Origin: Atrichornis clamosus
Lineage: Eukaryota > Chordata > Aves > Passeriformes > Menuridae
NCBI GenBank assembly: GCA_013400975.1
Contig: WBMZ01011599.1
Location: 1 to 64,000 of the forward strand
Reading direction: 5' to 3'
DNA: 64,000 nt
Shown: positions 36,316-50,479 of the stretch, one piece after another
Position numbering within the stretch: the stretch's first letter is position 1
Layout of the letters: each line of letters opens with the position of its first letter
Position numbers and translations under genes: made by a program
The notes under the pieces: generated by a model
The model's database searches: none
What the model was told of the DNA's origin: nothing
What the model saw: the letters and a program-made list of their open reading frames with translations, nothing else

Positions 36316-39300
36316 AAAGCACATCCAAGGTGTTACATTCCCCTTTCTTTTAAATGCTTTGTTGCTGAATGAATGTTCCTTGTTTTTTTTAAGGCTGGCT
36401 GATCATTAGTCATCATTATCTTTAGTCCCAGGAGAGGAGAATCACAGACAGGAAAAAGTCGGGACACCTGAGCTAATCGTGGCTGTCTGCAGCAGAGCGG
36501 GGCACTCAGAGCCCTGATGATGAGATGGAAAATTATGTCAATTAGCCTCAGGAAAATTAAGTGCGAGGTTCAAGGTCTGTAAGGCATTATCTCAAGGATG
36601 GAAGAACGGGAGGGAAGTGTCATTAGCCCAGAGAGGGTGGCCTGGGTTTTCTGGCACGCAGCTTCTCCCACACAGGCGCAGAACTCGGCATGGTGGGCTT
36701 GAAGTTGTTCTCCTCATCGCCTCCAAGAGATGCAGAACTTCAGGCTGCCTAAACTATCCACTCCATCTGTCTGTGTGGCTGCTGGTTTTTGTGATCTCCC
36801 CCTCTAAGTTAGACTTCCCTGCCAAAAAGGTGAATTGTGGCATATTGGCACCTCTGTGCACCTGGGAAGGAGCACCTGCGAGCCCAGGCCACGTAGAGAA
36901 AATGCTCTGTTATGTCTGGGTTAGCAAACAAAATTGCCTAGCAGAATTAAGATATTTTAAATTTTTTTTAACATATCATGTCTTTATTTTGCTTGAATAG
37001 CTTTATGTTCTCCTGTAAGGCTTCCTTGCTTCTGCAAGTAAGATTGTTCTGTAAATATCCATTTTACATGCACAAAGACAGTATAGGTATCTTCAATTTT
37101 CCAGCAAGACTTCTTCAGAGAAACTCCAGAAAACCAAAACATCTTTAAAAACCCTGGATTATTTCACATCTTTCAGCAGACAATAACAAAGACAAGAGTC
37201 TGTTATTTAGTGTTCAGTATGCACATTTTCAGATTTTACATCTCTAGAGGAACCCAATTTTAAAAAATGACAGTATATTACCCCATATTTTACTTTCATT
37301 GCTTCTATAAATGATATCTTAAGAGAGAAATAAACCAAATAATAAAGATACTACGTAAATTCACTTTTTTTTTTGAACCACATTTAGTATTGCTTTTGGA
37401 TTGAAATATATTTTAATGTTTCACAATTTTAATATTTGATAGCAAATATTAAATCCACTCTTGGGTTTCTAAATAATGATTTTTAATTTTAGCATTTAGA
37501 TAGGTCTTACCTTACATTTAATCTTTAAGTACAAACACAAAGAATTTTCATAGCTACTGACTTTAGAGGGTAATTTGTGCAATATTACAATAGGCTATTT
37601 TAAAAAGTTATACTCTGTGTTGCCTACTCTTGCATTCCCTAGGGGCGGGAAGATGTCAGTTCCCATTAGCAGGATCTTGACCTTGGATGTTCCCCAATGT
37701 ATATAGCATGGCAGCTAATTGCCTGTGTCTTAAACACAAGTAACCCTATAATATAAACAAAAGTATGGAGTAATTGCAGCAAATCCTTCAGTGTTCTCTG
37801 AAATTGTTCTCTGATGAAGTCAAGACACTTTACAGCTCAAGAAATATTTTTGAATAAGACTCTGGGCTTGTCCCTGGCCTGACCTTTAGATACAATGACT
37901 AAAAATAAGTCGTTTTTCTAGACCTGTTTTCAGTTGGCTGACACAGTAAAAGCTCCAGAACTTTTGGAGGTATGTTGTGAATACATGCCTTGTGACGCTT
38001 TTTTGTTGTTGTTGTTGTTTATTGGTTCACATTTTCCCTCAAGAATTGATATAATGAGGTGCTGGGGTCCAGAACTCATAAACAGTAGGAAAGATTCTGC
38101 AAGGATCTTTGAATTGGACACATACTTAGCAAGTAATAGATGCAAAAAAGCGATAAGTGTAATCTAAACAAATTTAGGTCCATTACAGCAACACTAAAGA
38201 AAAGGCATTGAAAAATCACTATGTTTAAGATCTTAAAGAGAAAGTAACAGATTTCTGAAACAGGAGGGGCTTTTCAAAGAGAATTAAAAAGAAAGATCTT
38301 GCGAAGATAATTTTCTTATCCTTGATGACTGGAGCAGAGGGTTTGGCCCAAGGTTAAGGCAATTAATGGGAATTATTTTCAGTATCTTAATGAGGTGTCT
38401 CACAAGCGCCAAATTGGCAAGTGCTAAGCCTGGTACTCAGGTGCTCAGTAAGAACTGGGCTTATTAAAGGAAGATGCACCAGCAGATGGTGCTCAAGAAT
38501 ATGTGGAATTGTTTCTGGTACTGCAGGACTAACTCAGCCCTGCACACAGACATCTGTGAGCAGCTTTCCTCGTCACATGCAGAGTGCCTTGGAAAAAAGG
38601 ACAGATCTCAAGAGAAATCCTATGCATCTTGTGCATCTTGTACATCCTGAGTAATGCCTGGAACCCTCTGGGTCATGATCTCCCCAAAAGAAGGGTCAGT
38701 GCAATTCTTTCTGCTTTTGTCAGGTCTGAGATGAATCACTAGCAAGTCATGAGTGGTGTTGTCAAGCAATGCTGACAACTTTGACAGTGAGGGCACTGCT
38801 GATTGTCCTAAACCCGTATTTTTTATCAAAAAATTGTATTGCTTGGCTTGTCCATAGCATCCTTTTCCCAGAGAACTGTCAGTGTCAGTGAGAGGTCTCT
38901 AAGCTTTTTAGAAGATGTTGCCTCTGCTGAAATAAAACTGCTTTCTCACTTCATTTTGGCTGTGGATTTGATATTAGTGATCTCTTTGTAATGCTCTTCT
39001 CAATGTTACAAGCAGCTTTAAAACTATTTAGTAAAAAGTAGTTAAATCTCATGGGGTTTTTTAAGGTAATGTTCTGCTACAGCTTGCATCAGAGCGGTTT
39101 ATATGTTTCACCAGAAATGGAGGGCATCCCAGGTCTATTTTGAGGCCACAGCTGGACAGAAAGCATCGCAGTATCATGTAGAGACTGCAGAGCTACAGTC
39201 TGGGTCACAATGGATAAATCCAACTGGCAACCTCACTGAATAATTGTGTCTCTCTTAAAGATATTCTAGTTTTCCACCCTAATTACTGGTATGGTACTGC

Positions 39301-40395
39301 ATTTGGTATGTATTATAATGTATAGGTTGCCCGAAGTCCAATGTGTTATCAGAGAACTCTGGAAAATAATTTAGGAAGCTATTGGAGAGGCTAAGTTGGT
39401 TTTTTTGGAAAAACCACTTTATTATGCAAGTCTCATTTATGGGTTTTCAGAAGACTCAAGCGCCTGCTATTTGAAAATATGTGTTTCCAGGCATTCTCTG
39501 TTTAAACATTTAACCTGAAAACTCCTGCCTGTAACACTTGCATAAAGTGTTTCAGAGGAAAATTTAACACAGCTCTTGCTGTTGCGCCATGCACTGGATA
39601 TTGTCTGAAACACATCCCGAAGTTTGCCATCAGGAGGCCTTTTCCCTGTTTCACCATGAAGGATTTTCTTTGCATCTGTCTGTTAATCTAAAAATGGGTA
39701 ATAGTAAGATCATATGATCTTTGGATACCTTCTGAATGATGACAGGAAAAAATAGAATTGGAAATGGATATTATGCCTCGAAATAACAATTGAGTGCAAG
39801 GCTAGGAAAGACAAGTGTTTTACAGTCTCAGATAGTCCTGTGAAAGTGCTTTAGAGATCAGGTCCTCTTTTTATTCCGTGAAACTAGAACCATGTTTGGG
39901 CCATGAAACATTTCTATATTTGCCTGTAATATCTTATAGTCAATGCCTAAAATCTCATTGTGCTAACTGTTTAAACAGGAAAGCAGTTTTCTAGAAAATC
40001 TTTCAAGTCTTTTGTTTGTTGTCTTAGGGCCACAATGAGGAATTGCTTCTTTTTTGATAACTTCTAATTTTTATTCAATGAAATTAATTCTATAGCAAAT
40101 CTGGCTGAATACCTGTGAAGAAAACATATGAATAATGTACAGCTCTGTAATATAGCTTGGCTGTGATATTATATCTTTTTCAACATTTTATTAACTTCTA
40201 GAATAATCTGTATTTTTTTTGTCTCTCACCACACATTTTCAAAAGGCTCGATAAAACATGTTTTTATGTGAACTACCAACTAGAAGATGCATTTCTTTGC
40301 ATCAGTTTAATTTCACAGTCTTGTTAAATTTTGGATAGACCACACTTCTCATCTGTGAGAGATATTTCATATCAGATGCTTGTAGTGGTTTCACT
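36316..40395. other. Non-coding stretch, no gene seen
   Basis: No recognisable gene. A 127-codon frame at 36617-37000 (plus) has no domain. 37200-37680 is very AT-rich. Small items: (TTG)n at 38003-38019, a 9-bp triplication (gcatcttgt-type) at about 38623-38649 and a 14-bp palindrome agatcatatgatct at 39707-39720. Confidence 0.55.
38003..38019 (+). repeat. (TTG)n microsatellite
   Basis: Five to six TTG units flanked by T-runs. Confidence 0.85.
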
Positions 40396-40442
40396 ACTGG
40401 GCTGCTAGGAAGAAAATTAACTCCAACCCAGCTGAAACCAGG
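40396..40442 (-). mobile_element. Small LTR scrap, same family as 28560-29067
   Basis: The words 'gaagaaaattaactcc' and 'cccagctgaaaccagg' match the 5' end of the avian ERVL-like LTR read in reverse complement (family order: gaagaaaattaactct, then cccagccaaaaccag). Only about 45 bp survive and the terminal CA/TG is degraded. It is shorter than the other copy but keeps the AAAATTAACT motif that is changed there. Confidence 0.5.
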
Positions 40443-43400
40443 AAAAGGTTGCATAAATAATATTACACTCAGAGGTATAAATGGATCTCATTTTTAAAGC
40501 TACATATGCAGTTTGTCCCTGAAGAGTAAGAACAGGGGTGGACAGAGGGAATTCAGCTGGATGTCAGGGCTGACCCTGCTAACTACCCAGTAAGCCTATA
40601 GTGTAATTTTGATTTGCATAGGTGGTATATAAATACAAGATAACTAAATCACACACTGGCCAGGGCAAGGCCTGACAGAAGACAAGCACACAGGAACACA
40701 AGGCTGTCAGCTGTTGCCCTGTCAGCTCAATACAACTGTTTTCCAATGGTTGTGTTCCCTTTTCCCACTGAAGAGACACGTTTGTCTGTCCGAATCTTCT
40801 CACTGTTGGAATACCTGACTGTGTGAAACATGTTTGACACTCACATTGCTCTTGTGAGAATCAAGGATCATGAAGAGTAAGTGACATACTGGGGTTTTTG
40901 TATTTGAGATCAGTTTAAAATCCTTTAGTCATAGCCCCATGAGCAGTTCTATGAACTAGTGCATCTCAGTCTCAATCTTTTTAGTTTATGTTTCTCTATA
41001 TATCTCACTTCACAGCTCTCTATTTCCCTAATTTACTAGTGAGGCATCTCAGAGCAGTTCAGAGTTATACCATCATCTTTGCCCAGAGAACCTGCTCTTT
41101 CAAAAAAGCAGAACAGGAGAATTTTTAAAGTATCTATAAAACAGAAAGATTGCTACTTTGTCCATATTTTAACCACAGCATCCAGTACATTCCGTCAAGT
41201 TCAGAACCCTCTGGAAATTCATGTTGTACCACTGACAAGTGCTATCCTGAACTTGGCGCTCAAGTTTTAGAGCTTTGGTTCAGATGGACATTTAATTAAC
41301 ACTACCGTAGCCTTTTCAAAAAATATTCTTTTTTCCTTGTCATTTAAAGTAGCAAATACAGCAGGACTTTATTAGGCTTGGGTTTTGGGGTTTTTTTCTC
41401 TTGTGTAAGTTCAATTATATCCCCATCTGTAATGCCGTATTAAGTTGGATCAAGATATTAACTATCCAAGTTAATCCTCTAGTCCCACAGAAACTGGAAG
41501 CAAAGAAAAATAATTATAATGAAAATGAAAAAAATAAGAATAAACTGAAAAAAAATTCTCTTTATTTCAAAGAAAACTTAAAATGTGGATGAAAGTTTTA
41601 TCTGACTTCTTTTGGCTATAACATCATGATCTGCTATGATAAGGAGCTTTGTTCTCCTTGTTTAAAAAAGCAAACTTGATTCAGACCGTGCGCTCTAAAA
41701 ATATCAGATCAGAACCAGGTGGACTAGCAGATGAGCTTGAGAGAACAGGTAGGCTGCAGAGAGTCCTTCCAAGGGAGGGAGGATTAATCACCTGCCCTTA
41801 TTCTGAAAGCAACAGCAGTGCTCAAGCACTGGAGCCAAAGGCTGTGACTGCTCAGCGTCTCTCTCCTGCTTTCCATGGGGTACAAATGTGAATAAAGACA
41901 AATTGTGAGGGGAAAGTTTCTTCTGGAACCAGGTGCATCTCGAAGTCATTGGAATAAAATGTGCTGAACTTGAACCACTGAGAGCCTGACCCAAGGCCCG
42001 TGGAAGCTGGCAGGAGCCTTTCAGCTCCTGTTATTAGATTTTGCGCTGGACGCCTGCAGCTACTCGGTTGATATTGAAGGCAGCAAAGGCAACCACATGA
42101 GAGCAACAAGGGACCAATTCTTCTTTTTCCTCTCTTCCAAAGTGGGAAAATTGCCTAATTCTAACTGTCAAAACCAGAGTTTGCTGAAATCAATAGTAGT
42201 CTGTCTAAGTGGGAGCCAGTGAGCAGCACAACAGCGACAAACAGCAGCTGTGTTATGTACCTTGCTTCAGGTCCTTCTGGAATGAGAGCCACTAAAAATA
42301 GAAACAGCACCGTGACAAAAGTCAGCCCAGTGAGCATACCCCCAGTTTTATCATGGTAAAATTGCTTTCTTACCAGTGGGGGAATTTGATTCCTTGTCCG
42401 TGCCAGAGGGATAAAAGCAAACAGATTTCTTTATAATTCTTGGACTCTCTTGTAGTTTTGTGCTTGAGCCAAGGAACATTTAGAAACAGAGTAGGTTTTG
42501 TTTTTCTACAAAAAAAATCTGATGCAACAGAAAAATTGCAATATGTAGATTAACATTTATGTAAGAAAAGGTTAAATGGCAAGATAGACATACTGTTTTG
42601 TCCCCCCTTTTTGTTTATATCCCAGGAAAAGCTGACACCAGCAGGTACCTGAAAGATGTCACAAAGCCTCAACACCTTGAACAAAACCTAAGTTATGCAG
42701 GGGAAATCATGCATTATTTGACTTCATTAAGTTGACTCCTTCAAGTTTGGCTCTACTAAACAAAGCTGGCAGAAGCAAAAAAAAAGAAACCCTTTGATAC
42801 TGCAAAACATGCAGCACAGATTCATCAAATATGTCTTTGACAATAGAGCCACTTTACAAACACTGCTGTTGATTCTTATGCAGATGAGGCAATTTAAAAA
42901 AAGGTGTTTCAGCAATTTATGGTTCTCACAGTTATTAAAGTTATTTTATTAATGGAAAAAGTTCTTCATGCTGGACTTCAGAACCTATTGATTTTATTTG
43001 AGTAGCTTAGTGGCAGATTGCTAAAGGTATGAGTTCAGGAGAGCTGATGCAGCAAAAAGAAAGATAGTATCTCTTACAAAAATTTAATTATCTTGACACT
43101 AAAACTGCATCTTATTTTAAAAATTAATCTCCATTAAAAAAATAGGCAATGTCTAAAAGCAAAATGCCTGTCATGTGTTATTGGCAATCTGAAATGAAAC
43201 TACAGGCAAGAATGATTGATTATACCTAAGGCAAAGAGCCATGATATGATAATAAAACTGGTTAGACAGAAAAATATTTGATTGAGTCAGAAACCTAAGT
43301 TGGGTCTTCAGAAATGAATGTTCCCATAAAAATACAAATAAAAGGGTGAAGCTCACATAAAACCTGAAGATGTTATGTTTTTTATCTTCTGCTAGATGGT

Positions 43401-43702
43401 AAAACCAAAGATGAGCAGAAGACATATTGGTGAGACCAGCCTGGATCATTAGCACAATCATCAGTGCTTTTTAACATCTTTGTTTTTCCAGCATGGAAAG
43501 GAAGGAGAGCCTTCAGCCAATAGACTCATCACTCATCCACAAGAAGGTGCTTTCCCTTTCTCCCGGATGGTATTTTTGGTTGAACTGTCCTGCAGTACAT
43601 TCTCTGCTCTTTGCTGCAGTTGGGTGTCAGTGTGTGTGGAAGGACAGTCTTCTGTGCTTACAATGCATTACTCCCCGTAGTGTGCGATAAAATAGAGACA
43701 CT
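40443..43702. other. Non-coding stretch, no gene seen
   Basis: No recognisable gene. 41506-41565 is A-rich simple sequence that yields a Lys/Asn-rich frame without meaning. Frames on both strands at 41649-42109 overlap and lack domains. Confidence 0.55.
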
Positions 43703-43718
43703 CTGTGTGTGTGTGTGT
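43703..43718 (+). repeat. (TG)n microsatellite
   Basis: About eight TG dinucleotides, ending in TCC. Confidence 0.85.
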
Positions 43719-44760
43719 CCGTGGCTTATGTAGACACGGGTCTGTATTATTGTACTGATTCATATGTCATATATAAACATATATTTTGAAGTGCAGGTAG
43801 ATCTACAATGCCATTTACACACAATGTGAGCTCTGAAGAAGAGCAGCTTTGACTTGGAGATTTTAGAATTATGGGTGTTGTAGCAAAGCATGTGACTGGC
43901 AGATTTGGGACGAAAATGTCAAAAACTTCTCCAGAATCATGTGACCATCTTAACAGCATTTTATTGAAACATTATTAACAACCACCTATTTTTCTTCTAG
44001 AACAGTTATAATAGAAAATCAACTCTTTCTAGTGTGTTGCTTGAATTCCCATCAAGCGTAGTTAATCATCTGTCTGGGAGGTGTTTAATCCTTTAGCCTT
44101 TTTCCAGTTCATGTATGACTTTGAAAAACTTAAAAAAAAAATTAGGGTAAAGTAAAAACTGAATCTGATGAGTTTTGCAAATCAGTAAAGAATAAATAAT
44201 AAAAAAAAACCCAATTAAATTAATCTTCACAAACAGGTCTGCAAGGACAGCGGTGCTTATCTACACAGAGCAGTAGCAAAAGTAAAGACCTGGGAATCCT
44301 ACTGATGGAAGAAAAACAAAGTGTTTATACTACGGCCAAGTAGGAGATGCAGAAGCTGGACAGTCTCTGAGTGATGATGAAAATATTTTCCTTATCAGCT
44401 TTAAGTTCACTGACATACTAATATTCTCCAGCGGTGATAAGAACAGACATTCTTTGTGTATACTCAGGAGGAGCCCCCTTTCAGCCCCAGCTTGTGCTGC
44501 TGCTCTCCCAAATAACTCCTCCCAAATAAGCTCCCTGGTCCATCCAGTGCTTGGACTGGAGAGGCTCTGGCAGGGAAAGGCAAAGGACATCATCTTCATC
44601 TGGCATTTGTGGTTAGGCATATTTGTAGACGAAGAGAAGGTAAAGAGTTAGAGATAAATAGGACAGACTATATCTAATAAAGTAAGAGGAAAGGAAAACT
44701 TTCCCAATGCTGCAAGGTTCACATGTATGGAGCACAGTAAAAAGCAGAGTAGGAAATAAA
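43719..44760. other. Non-coding stretch, no gene seen
   Basis: Frames of 70 and 96 codons on minus and 65 on plus, without domains. A-runs near 44130 and 44202. Nothing else recognised. Confidence 0.55.
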
Positions 44761-44825
44761 TCTTAGACATAAGACACAAACATAACAGACATAACATAAT
44801 CGTAGACATAATCTTAGACATAATA
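44761..44825. repeat. Degenerate 'agacataa' tandem array
   Basis: Variants of agacataa / agacataatctt recur six times in 65 bp (tcttagacataag, agacacaaacataac, agacataacataatc, gtagacataatctt, agacataat). It is an irregular, AT-rich minisatellite. Confidence 0.75.
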
Positions 44826-47800
44826 TACCTTGACTCAGATGAAGTCTGCGGATCACATCTTGCTGTTGAAGTTCTTCATCCTGTATAGTTATAATATGAA
44901 AGCAGAATTTTCTGAGCTATAATACGGCAATTAAAATTGATTCATGGACAGAAAACCTTCTGAGTGATATCCCACTGCAATTTCAGAGCCAAAGGTCTTG
45001 CCACCAACAAACAGCCAAGTGCTTCTGGGATTTTAATGACAGAGAAATGTAAATCAGTCACCAAAAATATGGTTGCATGTTTTGCTGTTAGGTTTGAATA
45101 CATCACATGACCCCCATTTTACCCCAAAATAAAGCCCTGCAGACGTCACTAACACAGAATCCAATATATGATATAATTATTAGAGGAAAGGGTATTTATT
45201 AAGGTATCTATGATACAAATTTGTCATAATTTCTATTATCTAGAAGGCTGAAATAATCTTGCTTTTCACTATGGAGGTCATTCAGAAGGTTCTCTTGTGT
45301 CTTTAGTGTGTGATCAGGTGAACATCATCACTCACACAAACACACATCCATTCATCAATTTTATAGCTCTGAGAACTTCTACAGGCTGGATCAAATGAAT
45401 ACATTTTTTTTGAAATGGGAGACATTACAGCTAAAATGCTAAAACTGCTTTTTAAAAACGCTCTTTTTAAAAATTGTCCCTCTAAAGCTGTATTGCAGAG
45501 CTGAATAGTCAGGTCTGCTCCTGTTTGATTTTTACTCTAGATGAATTCTTAATACCTAAAGTTTCTACCGAGACTTGTAGGCACTTAGCATGTTTTAAAA
45601 CCGAGCAAGAATATTTACACACAGTTTTTGAATTTAAGGTCTGTGTTACATGAAGGCTTTTTATGATCTGAGTCCAAGGATTCAACCTGCTGAAGGACAT
45701 TGTTTCCTGGTGTTTGTGTGCTTTCCCACCAAGGGGGATCCCCACCACACCCCCCACAATGTCTGGGGAAGGTATTCTCCATAAGGAGACCCACCCAAGC
45801 TGTGCAGGATGAACACCTGGATGAGAGCTGAATATCTACCACATCTAGAAATGACTTCCACCTGTCGTTTAGAATGAGATAATACACACAAATTATGTTA
45901 ATTTTACTTCCTACATCTAGCAGTGGTCCTACCTCTTTCTTTTATCCGCAGCTGTTATGGGTTATTGAAACATATCCAAAAGATCCAATCGGAGGTCCCA
46001 TCTCTTGGTTTTCACATGAAATAAGTGAACAGTTGGTCTACCAGAACTTGGGATTACTCAAATACGCTTTTAACCTGTTCAGATCAGGAGGGATTGAATT
46101 AGTATTCCTGGGGATGTCTTTAAAATAATGTAGTGGTTGAGGTATCCTGCAGAAGCAGAAGGGAAGGATGGAGGGGGAAAAAGGAACCTTTAAGTTCGTG
46201 TTTGTTTATCTGAGTGTTATATTTTGTACAAGGTAAAATAGCCTACAGACTTGTAATTTAAGAGATGAAAAATGCCTAGGGCATTTGATGTGCCTGAATA
46301 ATTTTGTTGTATTCACATGATATTCATATGATATTTTCTAAAGGGCATCTATTTATATTATGTGTTTTGTCTACCTAGTGGCTCAGCATCTCTTTGGGAA
46401 GGGTTTGGATGCCATTTTTTGTAATTTGTGTTTGCTTGTTTCCCTGCATAAGATCACACAAGGTTCCTGTTCCTGTATTCACAACATGTATTTCATTGTA
46501 CATCCCTGACAAACTACTGATAGGTTAAAAAAAAAGTGTACACTCTTCGTCACTGCATCTCTCACTTTTTTCCTTCTTGATCTAATTTTCCTTCTCCTTT
46601 ACCATCTATGGAAGAGTACAATGCTGACTAGAAGACAAGAAACAAGTAGAATAGTTTCTCTCTTTTAAATATCTTTATTTGTTCTGTGAGAGAAATTATT
46701 TCCTATTTACAAAATAACATTTGAAGAAGGAGATATTTTTTAAAATCTGATTCAAGATTTCTATCCTAACATAGCCAGGAATCCCACTAGGCATTTTTCT
46801 ATCTAGAGTTTTGAGGAAATGCTCTCCACTGTGCAAAGGAAAGGGGGGAAGAGAAATGTCAGTAATATTGGTGCTTGCCTCAAGTAATTCTTTTGACAAT
46901 AGGGGGTAATTAACAAAATTAACCATGTGTTTTATGCGTTTTTAAGTAAACACAGAATATTAGTTACACAGGAAGTAGCCCTCCCATGGGTGAGCAGGTA
47001 GCAGGCCTCACACAGGGATCTCTTTGGCTGAGTGCACTCATTCTTGGCTTGCCAGCAGTAGTGCTAACGGGAAATCAGAATCAGAGACTGCATGGAGCAA
47101 GTTTTCCTCCCAGCATGCTGCCCTGGCTTGCCGAGCAGTGCTTACGCTCAGAAAGGGAAAGAAATTGGGTTAGAAAACTGTCCCATCCTTAACATTTCAA
47201 GTTAATAATTTAGGAACCCCAGTTATCAGACTTAGGATCAGCTTCTAAGTCCTTAAATTGTTTTTGTTTCACCCTTTGGTTTCCAGCTCTCCTGAAGCGT
47301 TGTAAATGTAAGCACCTAAATATGGGCTCATGTGTCTGTTTTTCAGTTCTCTACTGGATATAGATCCTCATCTTTAAATGATAGCTCTCAAGGTTTGAGT
47401 GTGTGATGGCAGTAGTTCTTCTCTATTTCTCTCCTTTTCTATTTTTCTGTTGGTTTCTACTAGAAAGAACCAGACTCTTTTCTTATGAACAATTTAAATT
47501 ACTCAAGTTGGTTTTATTATCCTGTATTATTTCATCAAGCTTTGAGCAAAACAGAAGTTATAACTCCTTCCACCATCCTTATCCCATTGCCAGTGTGTAG
47601 GAGGAAAATATTTCAACATGACAGTGAGAGCAGAATACCAGAAAATCACAAGCATTTTGAAGTTTTGGCTCCAAGCTTTGCTCACAGATGCTAACTGGTC
47701 ATTCATTGGAATTGTGTTAAAAAAAAACATTAAAAGTGTTGTATGAGATGGTGGCTGGATGCTGTTGAGTGAATATTTAATTTTTTCCTGTTCTTTGTCC

Positions 47801-50479
47801 GCGGCTCCTGATGACAAGTAGGTGGTCACACAGGCAAACTGCCACCTCCCCACCCTTCAGTCGTCACCTTCCCACTCTGCAGGGTCCCTCCTCCTCCTCC
47901 TCCTCCTCCTCCAGTGCCTGCATTGGTTTGCTGTCCTCATGTATGAAACTCAAGTTTCTCCTTATCTCCGGCAGGGCTTCATTTTGGGACAGAGCAGCAT
48001 TCTACCTCATTTTCCAAGTATTGTATGAGGGGATGGGGCACTCTTTTGGAAATCAGCAGGCACACACCTGTCTCCCTGGAGGCTGAATCTGGCTCCAGTC
48101 ATTCTTTTTCTCTCTGGACTTACTGAGAGTCTAACAGCACTGATTGATTTTCCTGAGAACATAGTGCAGGAGGCTGCTCTATTCACTGTGATATGATGAA
48201 TTCATATAATTGATTTGGTGCATTCAGTATGAGTCAGAAGGGTAAAACCAAGAGCATGTATGGAGTGGTTGCCTTTAACAGCAATGCACTGTTGCTTTGG
48301 TGACAGTATATTGAGTCCTGGGCCAGCTGTTGAATTTTGCAAATTCAGTGTGCTAATATGATTTTGGTAGGCCAGGGAAATAACAAAGGAGAAATAGAAT
48401 TTTATACAAAGGTAGCATGTTGCATTTGAGGTTGGATTTTCATACCAGGGTGGTACGAATCAGGAAGGTTTTAAGCATTATAGAGCATTGTAGTTCTAAT
48501 AATTTGCCTTCATTTTCTATAAATCCTGGAACCAAGTGACTTAGATCCAGGTTTGAGTTTTCTGTGATGACGTTTTGTCAGGGTTTGAGAGGCAGAGTAA
48601 TGAAAACTCTGAACTGCTACTGATGCTTTTCAGAGATTCACCTTCTTTGGCCCCTGATGCAGAAGCAGGAGAGCACCAGCCATCTCCTTCTTGAAATGAC
48701 AGCTCCCTGCTGGGGCCCTTCTGCTGCAGCATCATTGCCCTGCCCAGCCCAGGAGGGTGGGGAGATATGGGCACCTTCTTCACAATAGTCTGATTTTCCT
48801 GTAATGGAAGGCAGCATGCAGAGAATTATAGAGAGGCCAGTTTTAAAAACAGGTTTTAAATGCTGATTTCACGGTCCTGGTTGATAGAGTCTTGTTGTTT
48901 CCCCCGTAAAGGAAATTCACTTGTTTGAAGCCTGCAATGTGTGAAGAATGAGCCATCCTTTTCCATCTGCACCTCAGTGTGAAGGACAGGACGCTTGCAC
49001 TGACTCACAGTTCTCACCGCAATCAGCAGCTCTGCTTGCTCCATCACGTCATGTGGAAACAGGGCTGTTCAGCAGGTGGAATGCAGCTTTCCTGGGAATA
49101 TGTCAGGAGCTGCTGCCCAGAGCACGAGCCATCAGCTGGCTGAGAAAAGACCCAGCGATAGCTGCTGCCCCTGAACAGCCTGGGCTGTGCACACAACAGA
49201 GCAGCTCTTGTCCCCTGATTATTCTTATCACCTGCCTTCTCAGAGGGCTCGTGGCAGAAGAAGCACAGGGGCATGGCAAGGCTGCCAGGTCAGATCCAAT
49301 TCTTCCCCTTCAGACAAGAGAGCTTCGCGAAAGTCACAGGTTCACAGATTCAGAGATCTGAGACTTTTTACACATATGTATGTATACTGACACACACACT
49401 TCAGAGTGAATGGGGAACTGCAGCTGAAGCTGATAAAACATCAAATAAAGTAAGAAATCAGGCAGGAACAGTATCATGGCAATAGATGGAGTCCTGGAGC
49501 TCTCCACGGGAACCTCTCTGGTGGGTAGTGCTTTGCTGTCAGACAGTATTGCCTTCTCCACCTTCAGTGTGTTCGGAGGAAAAGTCTGAAACCTATAAAA
49601 TAAAGAAGGATTAATCAGTTTGAGCTGAGTTTTGAGCAAGCCTGCACCAAATTTGGCTGTCAACTGCAGCCCTATGAAAGTGTGCTGTATAGTACAGACA
49701 GATGTGTGCTAAGGGTAAGGATCCAGGCTCTCTCTTGCAAGAGTTTTTGTCAGAGCCGTGACTTTTTTTTTTTAAATGCGGAAATCTGAAATATAAAATG
49801 CTCGACAGCAGGTTGTCTTTATTTGCTTTACTCTAAAGGAAAGCAGATGCTTAGATGCTATTTGAATCAGTAATTTCAGGGCTCAAAATCAGGAGGCAAC
49901 TCAACATTTGGTCTTTATAGGACATGTCTCCCTGCAAAATAAATAAATACATACACACAAATAACAGAAATTAGTTATCTTTGGGGATATTAGGAGGAGT
50001 GCTGGATTTAAGGGATTATTTTTACCTGATTACCCAGCATTGCTCAGAGAGATGAAGCAATATTTTATACGTTTTTAGTATCAATATATTTTATAAACTA
50101 CTGAATAACTTACATTGGTACAGAAAGGACCATAGAAGAGAATTTAGGAGCTGAAAAAATATACTGCTGTGAAAGACTTAAAGAATTCAAATCTGTTTAG
50201 CATCTCAGGAAGAGAAGATGATTTGATTGCAGCGCAAGTATTTTCATGTGAATAAGACAGTGGATAGAAAACCTTTAATCTCACTGAGACAAGCAGGTGA
50301 GAGTCGTGCCTGGAAGTTGATCTGGAGAAATTCAAATGAAAACTTTTGCAAATAGTTTTAAGTGTGATGACGATTAGCCTTTGGCATATAAAGAACCAGC
50401 AAGGAAAACAGTAGATAGTCTATCTCTTGACACCTCAAATGAAGGCTGGTCCTTTAGGAGAAAGATGGTTATGCATTAT
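44826..50479. other. Non-coding stretch, no gene seen
   Basis: No recognisable gene. Overlapping frames of up to 137 codons at 48948-49361 (plus) and 109 codons at 49334-49663 (minus) show no domain. 45726-45742 (ccaccaagggggatccc) only weakly resembles a CTCF site. A pure CTC tract lies at 47887-47912. Confidence 0.55.
47887..47912 (+). repeat. (CTC)n microsatellite
   Basis: About eight CTC/TCC units without interruption. Pyrimidine-only on this strand. Confidence 0.9.

Noticed and set aside
45720..45760. CTCF-like string ccaccaagggggatccc
   Set aside because: Two mismatches at strongly constrained core positions; likely a chance C/G-rich run.
48948..49663. Overlapping frames of 137 (plus) and 109 (minus) codons
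   Set aside because: Both strands open together, no domains, no splice or promoter signals; a composition effect.
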